Shown one piece after another: positions 28,143 to 36,265 of a stretch of 46,203 bases of DNA; the stretch's first letter is position 1, and each line of letters begins with the position of its first letter. Source of the DNA: Lachnospiraceae bacterium (GTDB lineage Bacteria > Bacillota > Clostridia > Lachnospirales > Lachnospiraceae). Position numbers and translations under genes: made by a program. The notes beneath the pieces are model-generated. The model saw nothing but the letters and a program-made list of their open reading frames with translations. It ran no database searches and was not told the DNA's origin. The stretch is taken from contig JAILCP010000022.1 in assembly GCA_024680055.1 (NCBI GenBank), positions 1 to 46,203 of the forward strand. The letters are read 5' to 3'.

Positions 28143-28186
28143 ACTAAAGACTCTGTATGAAATTTGCCAGGTATGATACCTCCCAT
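28136..28186 (-). CDS. candidate leader peptide of the hut operon (16 residues)
   Basis: A short reading frame, MGGIIPGKFHTESLVR, starting at the ATG at 28186 with a perfect AGGAGG seven bases upstream and ending with TAG at 28136-28138. It lies between a good promoter (28221-28249) and hutH. The last two sense codons and the stop codon form most of the 5' arm of the following terminator, so a ribosome held at the end of this frame would block terminator folding. One histidine codon is present, too few for classic histidine-codon attenuation; a ligand-induced stall would be an alternative. The frame, ribosome site and overlap are seen; translation and function are inference. I know of no described homologue. 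Confidence 0.55.
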   Translation of the reverse strand: MGGIIPGKFHTESLVR

Positions 28187-28220
28187 AACAAATCCTCCTA
28201 CCCTATTTACGGATATAAAA

Positions 28221-28249
28221 AGTATATCACGAGTTTTCGGAATTGTCAC
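28221..28249 (-). promoter_or_regulatory. promoter of the hutHUI operon
   Basis: On the minus strand GTGACA (28249-28244), a 17-base spacer and TATACT (28226-28221). It lies just after the potC stop codon at 28257, so the hut genes can be transcribed separately from the pot genes. The transcript start would be near 28213. Confidence 0.75.
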
Positions 28250-28256
28250 TAAATTT

Positions 28257-29042
28257 CTACATTTCTTCTCTCTTTTCTAATTTGTTTTGAATTAAGGTGG
28301 AACCCACCAATAAAATCACACTTCCAAGAATAATCAGTGTAGACAATGCATTCACATCCGGTGAAATGCCTTTCTTTACCATACTTAAAATTCGAAGCGG
28401 TAAGGTCTGACTGTTGACCCCCGCAGTAAAGAAACTTACCACCACATCATCCAGGGACAATGTTAATGCCAGCATTGCTCCGGATAAAACACCCGGCATA
28501 ATCATAGGCAGCGTAACTCTAAAAAAGGTTCGAAGCTCATTGGCTCCAAGATCTCTTGCCGCCTCTTCAATACTTCGGTCATATCCCGCCAGACGGGATC
28601 TCACTGTGATTACCACAAAAGGCATGGAAAATGTCACATGAGAAATAATCAATGTGACCATGTTCATGGTAATGTTCATGGATGAGAACAAAATCAGCAT
28701 GGCAATGGCAAATACCAGTTCCGGAATTACAATGGGAATGTACAAGGCACTGCTGATGGTCTCCTTTAATTTAAATTCAAACCGATTCAGGCCCACCGCA
28801 CACAAGGTTCCAAGAATGGTGGAAATCAAGGTACTGGCTACGGCCACAATCAAAGTATTTTTAAACGCATCCATCAAAAGGGTGTTGGACCACATGGAAA
28901 TGTACCAGTCAAAGGTAAATCCTTCAAATACCACATTCATTTTGGATGTGTTAAAAGAAAATGCAATCACCACCGCAATTGGCAAATACAAAAAGATATA
29001 CACCAGGCAGGCATAGATTACAGAAAACGGTTTCTTTTTCAT
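28257..29042 (-). CDS. potC: spermidine/putrescine-type ABC transporter permease (PotC)
   Basis: Permease of 261 residues with six predicted membrane helices and the cytoplasmic EAA loop EEAARDLGANELRTFF that contacts the ATPase. It follows potB by 11 bases, and AGGAGGT precedes its ATG. It is the last gene of the pot unit. The assignment to polyamines rests on the family of potA and potD; related transporters carry other small cationic or organic solutes. Confidence 0.92.
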   Translation of the reverse strand: MKKKPFSVIYACLVYIFLYLPIAVVIAFSFNTSKMNVVFEGFTFDWYISMWSNTLLMDAFKNTLIVAVASTLISTILGTLCAVGLNRFEFKLKETISSALYIPIVIPELVFAIAMLILFSSMNITMNMVTLIISHVTFSMPFVVITVRSRLAGYDRSIEEAARDLGANELRTFFRVTLPMIMPGVLSGAMLALTLSLDDVVVSFFTAGVNSQTLPLRILSMVKKGISPDVNALSTLIILGSVILLVGSTLIQNKLEKREEM

Positions 29043-29053
29043 CTTTTTACCTC

Positions 29054-29908
29054 CTAGACCATATCATCCAGGCTACCGACTTTGGTGTACAACCGCATCA
29101 GCACCAGGGTTATCACAATCAGCAATATGGCCAGAGCCGCACCCATAGGCCAGTTTCTGGCTGACATAAACTGATTTTTTATCAGGTTTCCAACGTACAT
29201 GGTTTTGGCCCCGCCCATCATATCGGAAATATAGAACAGTCCCAAAGACGGAATAAAGGTCTGAATGGAACCGGCAAAAATTCCCGGCATGGTCAACGGC
29301 AATACCACCCTTACCAGTCGATGAAGTTTGGTTGCTCCAAGATCACTGGCTGCCTCAAGTAGGGTAGGGTCCAGTTTTTCAATGGAAGTATAAATAGGCA
29401 ATACGGTAAAAGGTAATAAATCGTACACCATTCCAAGAAGCACTGCACCATCGGTATAAAGCATTTCCAGGGGCACATCCACCACACCAAGGGAAATCAA
29501 TACATTATTGATAATTCCGGAAGAACGAAGCAGAGTGTTCCACCCGTAAATTCGAATCATGGAATTAATCCAAAACGGAAGCATCAATAACAGTACCAAA
29601 AACGGTTTGGCCTTCTCTGATGAATGGGCAATCACATAAGCAAAGGGATAGCCGATAAGAAGGCATATCACTGTAGTAGCAACGGACAACCGGAAGGATG
29701 CAATGAAAATCTTCAAATATTCCGGCGTCAGCATGTCAAAATAAGCCTGCAGTGAAAATACCATATCCACGCCGCCATAGCCGTTTCTCTGTAAAAAGCT
29801 GATTCCAATCACAAGAAACAGGGGAATCAGGAGAAAGAGAATCAGCCAAAAGGTGGCCGGCCCAATCATAACCACCGGCGTCACCTTATTTTTAATCTTA
29901 TTGATCAT
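29054..29908 (-). CDS. potB: spermidine/putrescine-type ABC transporter permease (PotB)
   Basis: Permease of about 284 residues with six membrane helices and the EAA loop LEAASDLGATKLHRLVR. I chose the ATG at 29908, which has GGGAGG five bases upstream and overlaps the potA stop by 11 bases; a longer reading from 29956 lies inside potA and lacks a ribosome site. It pairs with PotC to make the membrane channel. Confidence 0.92.
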   Translation of the reverse strand: MINKIKNKVTPVVMIGPATFWLILFLLIPLFLVIGISFLQRNGYGGVDMVFSLQAYFDMLTPEYLKIFIASFRLSVATTVICLLIGYPFAYVIAHSSEKAKPFLVLLLMLPFWINSMIRIYGWNTLLRSSGIINNVLISLGVVDVPLEMLYTDGAVLLGMVYDLLPFTVLPIYTSIEKLDPTLLEAASDLGATKLHRLVRVVLPLTMPGIFAGSIQTFIPSLGLFYISDMMGGAKTMYVGNLIKNQFMSARNWPMGAALAILLIVITLVLMRLYTKVGSLDDMV

Positions 29909-31076
29909 GGCTATCCTCCCTGGCTGACGGAGAATATTTTTCTCCCAACTGCTCATAAATACGGTTGGTGGTTCCTTCGATCACATTGTAAATCTGTTCC
30001 TCTACGGTATGCACAATGATGGCCTTTTTCGGATGCCAATATACATACACATAGGTCCCCACTTCAAATTCTTCTTCGTTGGGATGTCTTGCCACACGAA
30101 GCTTTTGTCCGTTAATCAATTCCACCACGGTCTTAATCACAGAACCTGCGAACACATGCTCCACTATTCGACCCCGGATGGAAAAATGTTCTTTCTTTGT
30201 TTCTGACAACAATAAATTTTCCGGTCTGACGCAGATGTAAATCATCTCTTCGTTTTTAAATCCCGGTGCGTGCAAAAGAGCCTTTCCGGACTCCAAAGAG
30301 ATGTGAAGTAAATCCTCATCCACCTGGGTGACATAGCTTTCCAAAATATTGGATTCGCCCACAAAACCGGCCACAAATTTGGTTTTCGGTCTGTTGTATA
30401 CTTCATCCGGTGTTCCGATCTGCTCCATCACACCGTCGTTCATAACTGCAATTCGGTCACTCATGGTCAGAGCCTCTTCCTGATCATGGGTAACATAGAT
30501 AAAAGTGATTCCAAGCTTTTGCTGCAAATGTTTTAACTCTAACTGCATCTGCTTACGAAGCTTTAAATCCAATGCGCCAAGGGGCTCATCCAAAAGAAGC
30601 ACCTTTGGACGGTTAATAAGCGCTCTGGCAATGGCCACACGCTGTTTTTGTCCACCGGACATCTGTGCCGGTCTACGCTTCTCAAGTCCCTCTAACTGCA
30701 CGAGCTTAATCATTTCCGCCACACGCTCTTTGATTTCTGCCTTTGGAACCTTTTTTTCCACCAGGCCAAAAGCGATGTTGTCTTCCACATTCATATGAGG
30801 AAATAACGCATAGCTTTGAAATACTGTATTTACATCACGCTCGTTTGGTTTCAAATCGGCAACATTTCTGCCCTCCAACTCAATTTCTCCGCTGGTTACA
30901 TTGCTAAAACCTGCAATCATGCGAAGGGTGGTGGTTTTACCACAGCCGGATGGGCCAAGCAAGGTCAGAAATTCCCCTTTTCTAACCTCGAGGTTCAATT
31001 TCTTTACAACCTTAACGCCGTCAAACTCTTTTTCCACGTCGGTAAGTTTCACGATTACGTCCTTGACATTGCTCAA
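29898..31076 (-). CDS. potA: spermidine/putrescine ABC transporter ATP-binding protein (PotA)
   Basis: ATPase of about 392 residues. Walker A GPSGCGKTT, signature MSGGQKQR and Walker B VLLLDEPLGALD are intact, followed by the H-loop (VTHDQEEAL) and a C-terminal TOBE-type regulatory domain (about 290-370). The start is probably the TTG at 31076, because GGAGG lies eight bases upstream of it; a TTG at 31091 would place the ribosome site inside the coding region. It lies after the PII-like gene and overlaps potB. Confidence 0.93.
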   Translation of the reverse strand: MSNVKDVIVKLTDVEKEFDGVKVVKKLNLEVRKGEFLTLLGPSGCGKTTTLRMIAGFSNVTSGEIELEGRNVADLKPNERDVNTVFQSYALFPHMNVEDNIAFGLVEKKVPKAEIKERVAEMIKLVQLEGLEKRRPAQMSGGQKQRVAIARALINRPKVLLLDEPLGALDLKLRKQMQLELKHLQQKLGITFIYVTHDQEEALTMSDRIAVMNDGVMEQIGTPDEVYNRPKTKFVAGFVGESNILESYVTQVDEDLLHISLESGKALLHAPGFKNEEMIYICVRPENLLLSETKKEHFSIRGRIVEHVFAGSVIKTVVELINGQKLRVARHPNEEEFEVGTYVYVYWHPKKAIIVHTVEEQIYNVIEGTTNRIYEQLGEKYSPSAREDSHDQ

Positions 31077-31105
31077 TCCCTTATCCTCCAATTTTTAAGA
31101 TTCTT

Positions 31106-31444
31106 TTACAGGATCTTATCTCCGCGCTCTCCGGTACGGATGCGAATTCCTTCATCCACAGTGGAGACAAAAATCTTTCCGTCTCCCACACTTCCGGAGC
31201 GTAACTCCTCCTGTAATTCATACAATACTTCTTCCAAATCCTCGTCCAGCACAACGGTCATTACGTGGATTCTCGGAAGTAAATTCATATCCACATTTAG
31301 TTTTTCAAAATCCTTATTATCACTTTTCTGATTGCCGCATCCCATAACAGAAGTTACGGTCATACCGGAATACTCGTTTTTGGCAAGTACACGTTTTACC
31401 GCCTCAAGGTTTTCAGTTCTTGTAATAACTTCGATTTTCTTCAT
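31106..31444 (-). CDS. PII-family signalling protein in the pot operon
   Basis: PII-fold protein of 112 residues. It keeps the nucleotide-binding B-loop (SGSVGDGKIFV, about 83-93) and the C-loop (IRIRTGERGD). The T-loop (about 37-56, CGNQKSDNKDFEKLNVDMNL) differs from GlnB/GlnK: the RGxEY segment with the uridylylated tyrosine is missing. It sits between potD and potA rather than beside an ammonium channel or glutamine synthetase. A PII-like protein encoded with potABCD (PotN) has, as I recall, been described in lactobacilli; whether this is an orthologue needs a tree. A role in gating polyamine uptake by adenylate charge is inference. AGGAGG precedes the ATG. Confidence 0.88.
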   Translation of the reverse strand: MKKIEVITRTENLEAVKRVLAKNEYSGMTVTSVMGCGNQKSDNKDFEKLNVDMNLLPRIHVMTVVLDEDLEEVLYELQEELRSGSVGDGKIFVSTVDEGIRIRTGERGDKIL

Positions 31445-31457
31445 AAAAGCCTCCTGA

Positions 31458-32531
31458 TTAATTTTTCATCTGAGAGAATACATTGTCATAATAAGTTGCT
31501 GCTTCTCCCACATCCCCGGTCACATGTGCTTTCTTTAAAATTTCCTCGCTGACATTGGCTGCCGGATTATTGATGAAATCATCGCCCATGGTTTTTAAGG
31601 TTTCTTTGTTCAGACATACACAAGGATATTCCTCAAGACAGATCTTATACACATCCGGTCTTAAAATAAAATCGATGAATTTCATTGCCGCTTCCTTCTT
31701 TTTACTTTCGGAAGTCAAAACAAAATTATCGTATGCAATTTCATTTCCCTGTTCCACGTCTACAATCTTTATATCTTTATTTATCTTGATTGCTTTTGCC
31801 GCATCCATATTATACACCAAACCAGCAGCAACTTCATTGGTTGCAAGAGCGGTATACGGTGTATCGGAATCGTAAAGTTTTACATTAGGGGCAAGTTTTT
31901 TCAGCCATGTGCTGGCTTTATTTACCGTTTTTTCATCGGTGCTGTCCGGATCTTCCCCAACCATCTTAAGTGCTACGTCCACCACTTCTCGACAATCATC
32001 CGGAACAACCAGGTTATTTTCAAAAGCAGGATTGAGTAAATCATCAAAACCGTTGACTTCTACACCAAGTTCCTTGCATTTTGCCTCATTCACTGCCAGC
32101 AATGTAATGGTTGCCATATATGGGATTGAGTAAGAATTATCCGGGTCAAACTCCATTCCTACTGCAGTATCAGACAGATTTCCCATATTTTCCAAAGAAT
32201 CCGTATCCATTTTCTGAATCAGTCCCTGCTCTTTCATAGCCGGGATTACATAGTTACTTGCTACGATTAAATCGTATTCTCCGGTTCCACCTGCAACTAA
32301 TTTTGCCAACATCTCTTCGTTACTTGAGAATGTAGATTCAACAACGTGGATTCCGGTCTCTTTTTCAAACATTTCATATACTTCCTGTGGAATGTATTCA
32401 GACCAGTTGTAAACATATAAGGTATCATCTTTCTTCTTACTGTCTGCGGATGATCCACAACCCGCCATGAGGCCAACCCCCATGCTGCAAACAATTAAGA
32501 CAGTCACCATTTTTTGAATCATTTTCTTCAT
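31458..32531 (-). CDS. potD: spermidine/putrescine-binding lipoprotein (PotD-like)
   Basis: Substrate-binding lipoprotein of about 357 residues. The signal peptide ends in the lipobox LMAGC, so the mature protein would begin with lipidated Cys about 25 residues in. The mature domain starts with the PotD-like LYVYNWSEYIPQEVYEMFEKE; the Asn-Trp-Ser-Glu-Tyr segment lines the polyamine site in the family. The ATG at 32531 has GGAAAGGA upstream; a longer reading from 32591 lacks the ribosome site. It is the first gene of potD-PII-potA-potB-potC. Confidence 0.93.
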   Translation of the reverse strand: MKKMIQKMVTVLIVCSMGVGLMAGCGSSADSKKKDDTLYVYNWSEYIPQEVYEMFEKETGIHVVESTFSSNEEMLAKLVAGGTGEYDLIVASNYVIPAMKEQGLIQKMDTDSLENMGNLSDTAVGMEFDPDNSYSIPYMATITLLAVNEAKCKELGVEVNGFDDLLNPAFENNLVVPDDCREVVDVALKMVGEDPDSTDEKTVNKASTWLKKLAPNVKLYDSDTPYTALATNEVAAGLVYNMDAAKAIKINKDIKIVDVEQGNEIAYDNFVLTSESKKKEAAMKFIDFILRPDVYKICLEEYPCVCLNKETLKTMGDDFINNPAANVSEEILKKAHVTGDVGEAATYYDNVFSQMKN

Positions 32532-32585
32532 TTTTTTCTTTTCCTTTCCTGCTTTAAAACGTTCTTTTTTCTTCAATGTATACTT

Positions 32586-32608
32586 ATACACTGTAAGCTA
32601 AAGTGTAT
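32586..32608. promoter_or_regulatory. operator-like palindrome upstream of potD
   Basis: ATACACT, nine bases, AGTGTAT: a perfect 7-9-7 inverted repeat. On the minus strand it overlaps a weak promoter (TTGCGG, 17 bases, TACACT) for potD. I do not recognise the regulator; no regulator gene adjoins it. Confidence 0.45.
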
Positions 32609-32640
32609 CATTTTTTTCCTTTCACCGCAACTAAATAATC

Positions 32641-32669
32641 TTTACAAATTTCCTTTATTTCTCTATGAT
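32641..32669 (+). promoter_or_regulatory. promoter of the CYTH gene
   Basis: TTTACA (32641-32646), a 17-base spacer and TATGAT (32664-32669), followed by an AGGGAGGT ribosome site before the ATG at 32699. Confidence 0.7.
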
Positions 32670-32698
32670 AGAAGTAGTTTTTTTAGGGAGGTACCACC

Positions 32699-33154
32699 AT
32701 GGAAATCGAACGAAAATTTTTAGTCTCATTGGATGAAATTCATTTGGAGGATTACAGCTTTCGCCTGATTGAGCAGGGCTATCTTTCCACCTCTCCGGTG
32801 GTGCGGGTGCGAAGAGACAATGATGAGTATTACCTCACCTACAAGTCCAAAGGTCTTATGGTCCGGGAAGAATATAACCTTCCCCTCACCAAAGAAAGCT
32901 ATGAGCATCTAATAAAAAAATCAGACGGCGCCATTATATCCAAATGTCGCTATCTGATTCCTTATCTTTCATATACCATTGAACTGGATGTATTCCGGAA
33001 AGATCTCCGTGGCCTTGTTCTTGCCGAAGTGGAGTTTCCTTCTGTGCAGGAGGCAGATTCTTTTGTACCTCCATCCTGGTTTCTCAAGGACGTCACAGGT
33101 GATGCCCGTTATCAAAACTGTAACCTTATCGACGGTTTACCTCAAAACGTTTAA
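32699..33154 (+). CDS. CYTH domain-containing protein
   Basis: A protein of 151 residues with the CYTH signature MEIERKFLV at its N terminus and the expected alternating charged strands (VVRVRRDNDEYYLTYKSKG, EYNLPLTKE, YTIELDVF, LVLAEVEFPS). Family members hydrolyse inorganic triphosphate or thiamine triphosphate, or bind polyphosphate; the exact substrate cannot be read here. It is compact, with no added CHAD domain. Its last 29 bases overlap the convergent small gene ending at 33126. Confidence 0.88.
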   Translation: MEIERKFLVSLDEIHLEDYSFRLIEQGYLSTSPVVRVRRDNDEYYLTYKSKGLMVREEYNLPLTKESYEHLIKKSDGAIISKCRYLIPYLSYTIELDVFRKDLRGLVLAEVEFPSVQEADSFVPPSWFLKDVTGDARYQNCNLIDGLPQNV

Positions 33155-33359
33155 AGGTGGCCACACAGTCCCGTAACTGCTCAAATCTCATCTCCACGTC
33201 CCCGTCCGGGATAACCACATCCATGGATGCTGCCAGAGTATTTACAAGATGGTCTGATGCAAACTCTGAAATCACCCCTAAAAGGTTGTACTTCTCCTCA
33301 TAAGTATCTGCATCCAAAAATAACATAATTGCATCTAATTCTGTCTCTATCTTCTTCAC
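33126..33359 (-). CDS. hypothetical protein, 77 residues
   Basis: A small soluble, mostly helical and acidic protein that I do not recognise. It begins with GTG at 33359, with AGAGG eight bases upstream; a longer reading from 33410 would overlap the preceding gene and lacks a ribosome site. It contains an LDADTYEEKYNLLGVISEFAS helix and ends with basic residues. It is the last gene of the thyA-folA operon, 13 bases after the KP-repeat membrane protein, and may act with it; that is inference from position. Confidence 0.65.
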   Translation of the reverse strand: MKKIETELDAIMLFLDADTYEEKYNLLGVISEFASDHLVNTLAASMDVVIPDGDVEMRFEQLRDCVATFKRFEVNRR

Positions 33360-33372
33360 GTATTTTTCCTCT

Positions 33373-33810
33373 CTATATAAGTGATATGATTTTTTCGCCC
33401 TCAGCGACAAAATCTCTCTCCCTGCTGATCTCGTAATCCGGTCCCATAGCCATCACATCATATACCTCTTTCATAAGATCTTCTTCCGGCTCTTTTACCG
33501 TTGTAACGTTATTGACAACTCTTACAGGTTTTACAGGTTCCGGTTTTACAGGTTTCGGTTTTACAAGTTCAGATTTCACAACCCTTGGTTTTACAGGTTC
33601 CGCCGTACGGGGCTGGGATTCTCTTTTTTTCATATTCTCCACATAGGTACCGTAGGTAGAAGCCCGCTTTGGTTGAGCCGCCGTACTTTGCGTTTTCCCG
33701 GTCGCCTTCATCTTTTGCTTTTTTTCCTTTGTGTCATCGGTTCTTTGTCGTAAACGTATGCTTACAACAAACATTATTATAATAACCGCCAGTTTCATAA
33801 CTGATACCAT
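33373..33810 (-). CDS. single-span membrane protein with KP-rich repeats
   Basis: A 145-residue protein. Residues 4-18 are hydrophobic (an N-terminal anchor, cytoplasmic tail likely). A basic linker follows, then a stretch of VKP/KPxxVKPE repeats at about 72-97, then an acidic C-terminal segment (EPEEDLMKEVYDVMAMG). The repeats are visible as DNA repeats of GGTTTTACAGGTT and variants near 33523-33600 on the plus strand. I do not recognise the family. AGGAGG precedes the ATG, 11 bases after the HAD gene. A scaffold or spacer role is speculation. Confidence 0.7.
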   Translation of the reverse strand: MVSVMKLAVIIIMFVVSIRLRQRTDDTKEKKQKMKATGKTQSTAAQPKRASTYGTYVENMKKRESQPRTAEPVKPRVVKSELVKPKPVKPEPVKPVRVVNNVTTVKEPEEDLMKEVYDVMAMGPDYEISRERDFVAEGEKIISLI

Positions 33811-33821
33811 AAAATCGCCTC

Positions 33822-34463
33822 CTACAATGCGAAATACTTGGTTTTCTTAATGACCTCCGGTATCTCTGCCGGACAATTTACTGTAAATCTTTGATGTTCT
33901 ACCTCTCCCATTCCATAGGCCGCATAGATAAAAGGTATTCCGGCCTCCCGGCTGGCTTCCAGATCCTTTATGGTATCTCCGATGTAAATCGCCTTGTCAA
34001 TATCACATCGCTCCATCAAAATCTGTATGTTGCGTCCCTTTTGTTTTCCGGTTCTTCCGTAGTTTTCAAAATCTTCAAAATACGGTTGCAACTCACAGGA
34101 TTCCAACAACGCCTCAATATATCCTTCCTGACAATTGCTGACGATGTAAAGGGAAAACTCCTCATGAAGCTGCTCTATTACGCTGCGAATTCCCGGATAC
34201 AATACGCCGGGGTGACTTTTTATGTAATCAATTTCTTCCCTGCAGCAAATCTCAACAATTTCCTTTGCTCTTTCTTCGCCAACCTGGGTAAAAAGTCCTG
34301 CGTATTCATCCATGGTTCGTCCCATCATAGGCTCCACGTCAGATAATTTTAACTGCTTTGTGATATCCGGAAACTGTTTCAGGCTTTCATTCCAGGCATC
34401 GGTAATCACCGGCACCGCGTCCCACAAGGTTCCGTCAACATCAAAAATAATTGCTTTCTTCAT
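33822..34463 (-). CDS. HAD-family hydrolase (phosphoglycolate phosphatase-like)
   Basis: A 213-residue HAD phosphatase with the nucleophile motif FDVDGTLWD (8-16), motif II VSNCQ, motif III lysine in GRTGKQKG and motif IV GDTIKDLEASREAG. The cap is helical and inserted after motif I, as in the Gph/PgmB branch. The true substrate is unknown. It lies directly downstream of folA with a two-base gap, within the thyA-folA operon. Confidence 0.9.
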   Translation of the reverse strand: MKKAIIFDVDGTLWDAVPVITDAWNESLKQFPDITKQLKLSDVEPMMGRTMDEYAGLFTQVGEERAKEIVEICCREEIDYIKSHPGVLYPGIRSVIEQLHEEFSLYIVSNCQEGYIEALLESCELQPYFEDFENYGRTGKQKGRNIQILMERCDIDKAIYIGDTIKDLEASREAGIPFIYAAYGMGEVEHQRFTVNCPAEIPEVIKKTKYFAL

Positions 34464-34465
34464 TC

Positions 34466-34963
34466 TTATTGCTTGTTCCTTTTTATATATTTATAGAATC
34501 GATATTCCAAATCGAAGTAGGTCTGCTCTTCGCTGTCCTCTGCCACTTCCCAATCCGGATTCTCATCTAAATTTGCAAAATGCACATCCGCTTTGTATGC
34601 ATAATCGATTTTTGTAACATGGGCGGTGTCGCACTCATCAAGAAGCATATTGTAAATGCTCTCTCCACCGATGACATACACATCATCGCTGTTGTAATCT
34701 TTTAACACATCCATCAGCTGCTGTTTACTATGTACCACAATTGCCCCGTCACACTGATATCCCTCATCACGAGTCAAAACAATGTTGGTTCTATTCTTTA
34801 ACGGACGTTTCCCCGGAAAACTTTCCAGTGTCTTTCTTCCCATAACCACCACATTGCCTGTGGTTGTCTCACGGAAAAATTTCATATCATCCGGTATACT
34901 CACCAAAAGCTTGTTGTCGCATCCAATGCCCCAGTTCTTATCTACCGCTACAATAATTTTCAT
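34466..34963 (-). CDS. folA: dihydrofolate reductase
   Basis: A 165-residue enzyme that reduces dihydrofolate to tetrahydrofolate with NADPH, regenerating the cofactor used by the adjacent thymidylate synthase. The N-terminal IIVAVDKNWGIGCDN, the VVMGRKTLESFPGKRPL segment and DDVYVIGGESIY are typical. The catalytic acidic residue is the Asp of IPDDMKFF. AGGAGG precedes the ATG, and the gene lies nine bases after thyA. Confidence 0.95.
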   Translation of the reverse strand: MKIIVAVDKNWGIGCDNKLLVSIPDDMKFFRETTTGNVVVMGRKTLESFPGKRPLKNRTNIVLTRDEGYQCDGAIVVHSKQQLMDVLKDYNSDDVYVIGGESIYNMLLDECDTAHVTKIDYAYKADVHFANLDENPDWEVAEDSEEQTYFDLEYRFYKYIKRNKQ

Positions 34964-34972
34964 ATTGGCCTC

Positions 34973-35821
34973 CTATACTGCAATTGGAATATTTTTAATC
35001 TGCGGACCGTATTCATAGCCCTCCACATAAATATCATCTGTGGTAAAATCATAAAAATCCGTAATTTCCGGATTCAATGTTACCTTTGGTGCCGGGTAGG
35101 TTTCCCTGCCGATTAACTCTTCCACCAAAGGAATGTGTTTATCATAAATATGAGCATCTGCAATCACATGCACCAATTCGCCTGCCACCATACCGCTTAC
35201 CTGTGCAAACATCATCAATAAAATGGCATACTGACATACATTCCAGTTATTGGCCGCCAACACATCCTGAGATCTTTGATTCAAAATGGCATTTAAAACC
35301 AGTTTCTCTTCCCCCGGCTCCTTGGTCACATTAAAGGTCATACTGTATGCACAAGGATACAGATTCATTTCATGCAAATCTTCATGGTTATAGATATTGG
35401 TCATGATTCTTCTGCTGTACGGGTTATGTTTCAAATCAAACAACACACGGTCGGTCTGATCCATTTCCCCTTCTTTGTACTTGTGCTTCACACCCATCTG
35501 ATATCCATAGGCCTTTCCGATACTGCCATCTTCATCTGCCCATTCATCCCAAATATGACTGTGCAGATCATGGATATTGTTGGATTTCTTTTGCCATATC
35601 CAAAGCACCTCATCTGCAGCACTTTTTATTGCTGTTCTTCTCAAGGTAATTGCAGGAAATTCTTTTCTCAAGTCATAACGATTCACCACGCCGAATTTCT
35701 TAACGGTGTATGCAAAGGACCCGTCTTCCCACTTTGGTCTTACCTTTTCTCCTTCTGTACTCATGCCATGATCGATAATATCTCTGCACATTTCTATGAA
35801 AATGTTATCTGCATTACTCAT
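34973..35821 (-). CDS. thyA: thymidylate synthase ThyA
   Basis: Folate-dependent thymidylate synthase of 282 residues. The nucleophile cysteine is in NLYPCAYSMTF; the substrate-binding segments read LNQRSQDVLAANNWNVCQYA and HIYDKHIPLVEEL. The usual LGLPFN after the QRS motif is replaced by AANNWN, marking it as a divergent clostridial-type member. The start ATG has GGAGG eight bases upstream. It is followed by folA, the standard partner. Confidence 0.94.
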   Translation of the reverse strand: MSNADNIFIEMCRDIIDHGMSTEGEKVRPKWEDGSFAYTVKKFGVVNRYDLRKEFPAITLRRTAIKSAADEVLWIWQKKSNNIHDLHSHIWDEWADEDGSIGKAYGYQMGVKHKYKEGEMDQTDRVLFDLKHNPYSRRIMTNIYNHEDLHEMNLYPCAYSMTFNVTKEPGEEKLVLNAILNQRSQDVLAANNWNVCQYAILLMMFAQVSGMVAGELVHVIADAHIYDKHIPLVEELIGRETYPAPKVTLNPEITDFYDFTTDDIYVEGYEYGPQIKNIPIAV

Positions 35822-35850
35822 TCCTATAACCTCCGCCTTTACCTTTATTC

Positions 35851-36120
35851 CTATGACTGATAGCTTTCTCTCAACGCATGTCGATAGGTAAAATAATTAA
35901 ACACATTGGCTGTCATTGGGAAATCTTTTCTCCAATTAAACTTGGTCTCTGCTTCCAGACCGTGATTCTTACACCAGTTAAGAATGGTTTTTAAAGTAAC
36001 CGATTCCGAATCTCTTACAATTCTTCTAAGATACGGCATCAAATACTCATCCTTTTCCGGATTAATTGAAATAAACACACTTACATTATAATATTTTACT
36101 TCTACAATATTCTTCTCCAT
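35851..36120 (-). CDS. hypothetical protein, 89 residues
   Basis: A small soluble protein that I do not recognise, with aromatic and charged residues throughout (KYYNVSVFISINPEKDEY, NWRKDFPMTANVFNYFTYRH). I chose the ATG at 36120, preceded by GGGGGA; an upstream TTG at 36132 includes that site. It lies 29 bases before thyA and is probably the first gene of that operon. A TATAAT lies about 50 bases upstream without a good -35. Confidence 0.65.
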   Translation of the reverse strand: MEKNIVEVKYYNVSVFISINPEKDEYLMPYLRRIVRDSESVTLKTILNWCKNHGLEAETKFNWRKDFPMTANVFNYFTYRHALRESYQS

Positions 36121-36205
36121 AATGTCCCCCAAGAAAAAAATGTCTCAAGGTTAATTATATAATTTTTTCATCTTAATTGGTAGTTTTTTATTTTAACAAT
36201 TTGTC

Positions 36206-36235
36206 TTGACAATTCCACCCATTATCCATTATAAT
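36206..36235 (+). promoter_or_regulatory. promoter of tRNA-Gly
   Basis: A perfect TTGACA (36206-36211), an 18-base spacer and a perfect TATAAT (36230-36235), placing the transcript start about 24 bases before the tRNA. Confidence 0.85.
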
Positions 36236-36265
36236 TCAACTTGTGTTTGACAACTTAATAAACGT

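Noticed and set aside
33520-33605. CRISPR-like or mobile tandem repeat
   Set aside because: The short repeats encode the VKP motif of a protein in frame; there are no spacers of even length and no cas genes.
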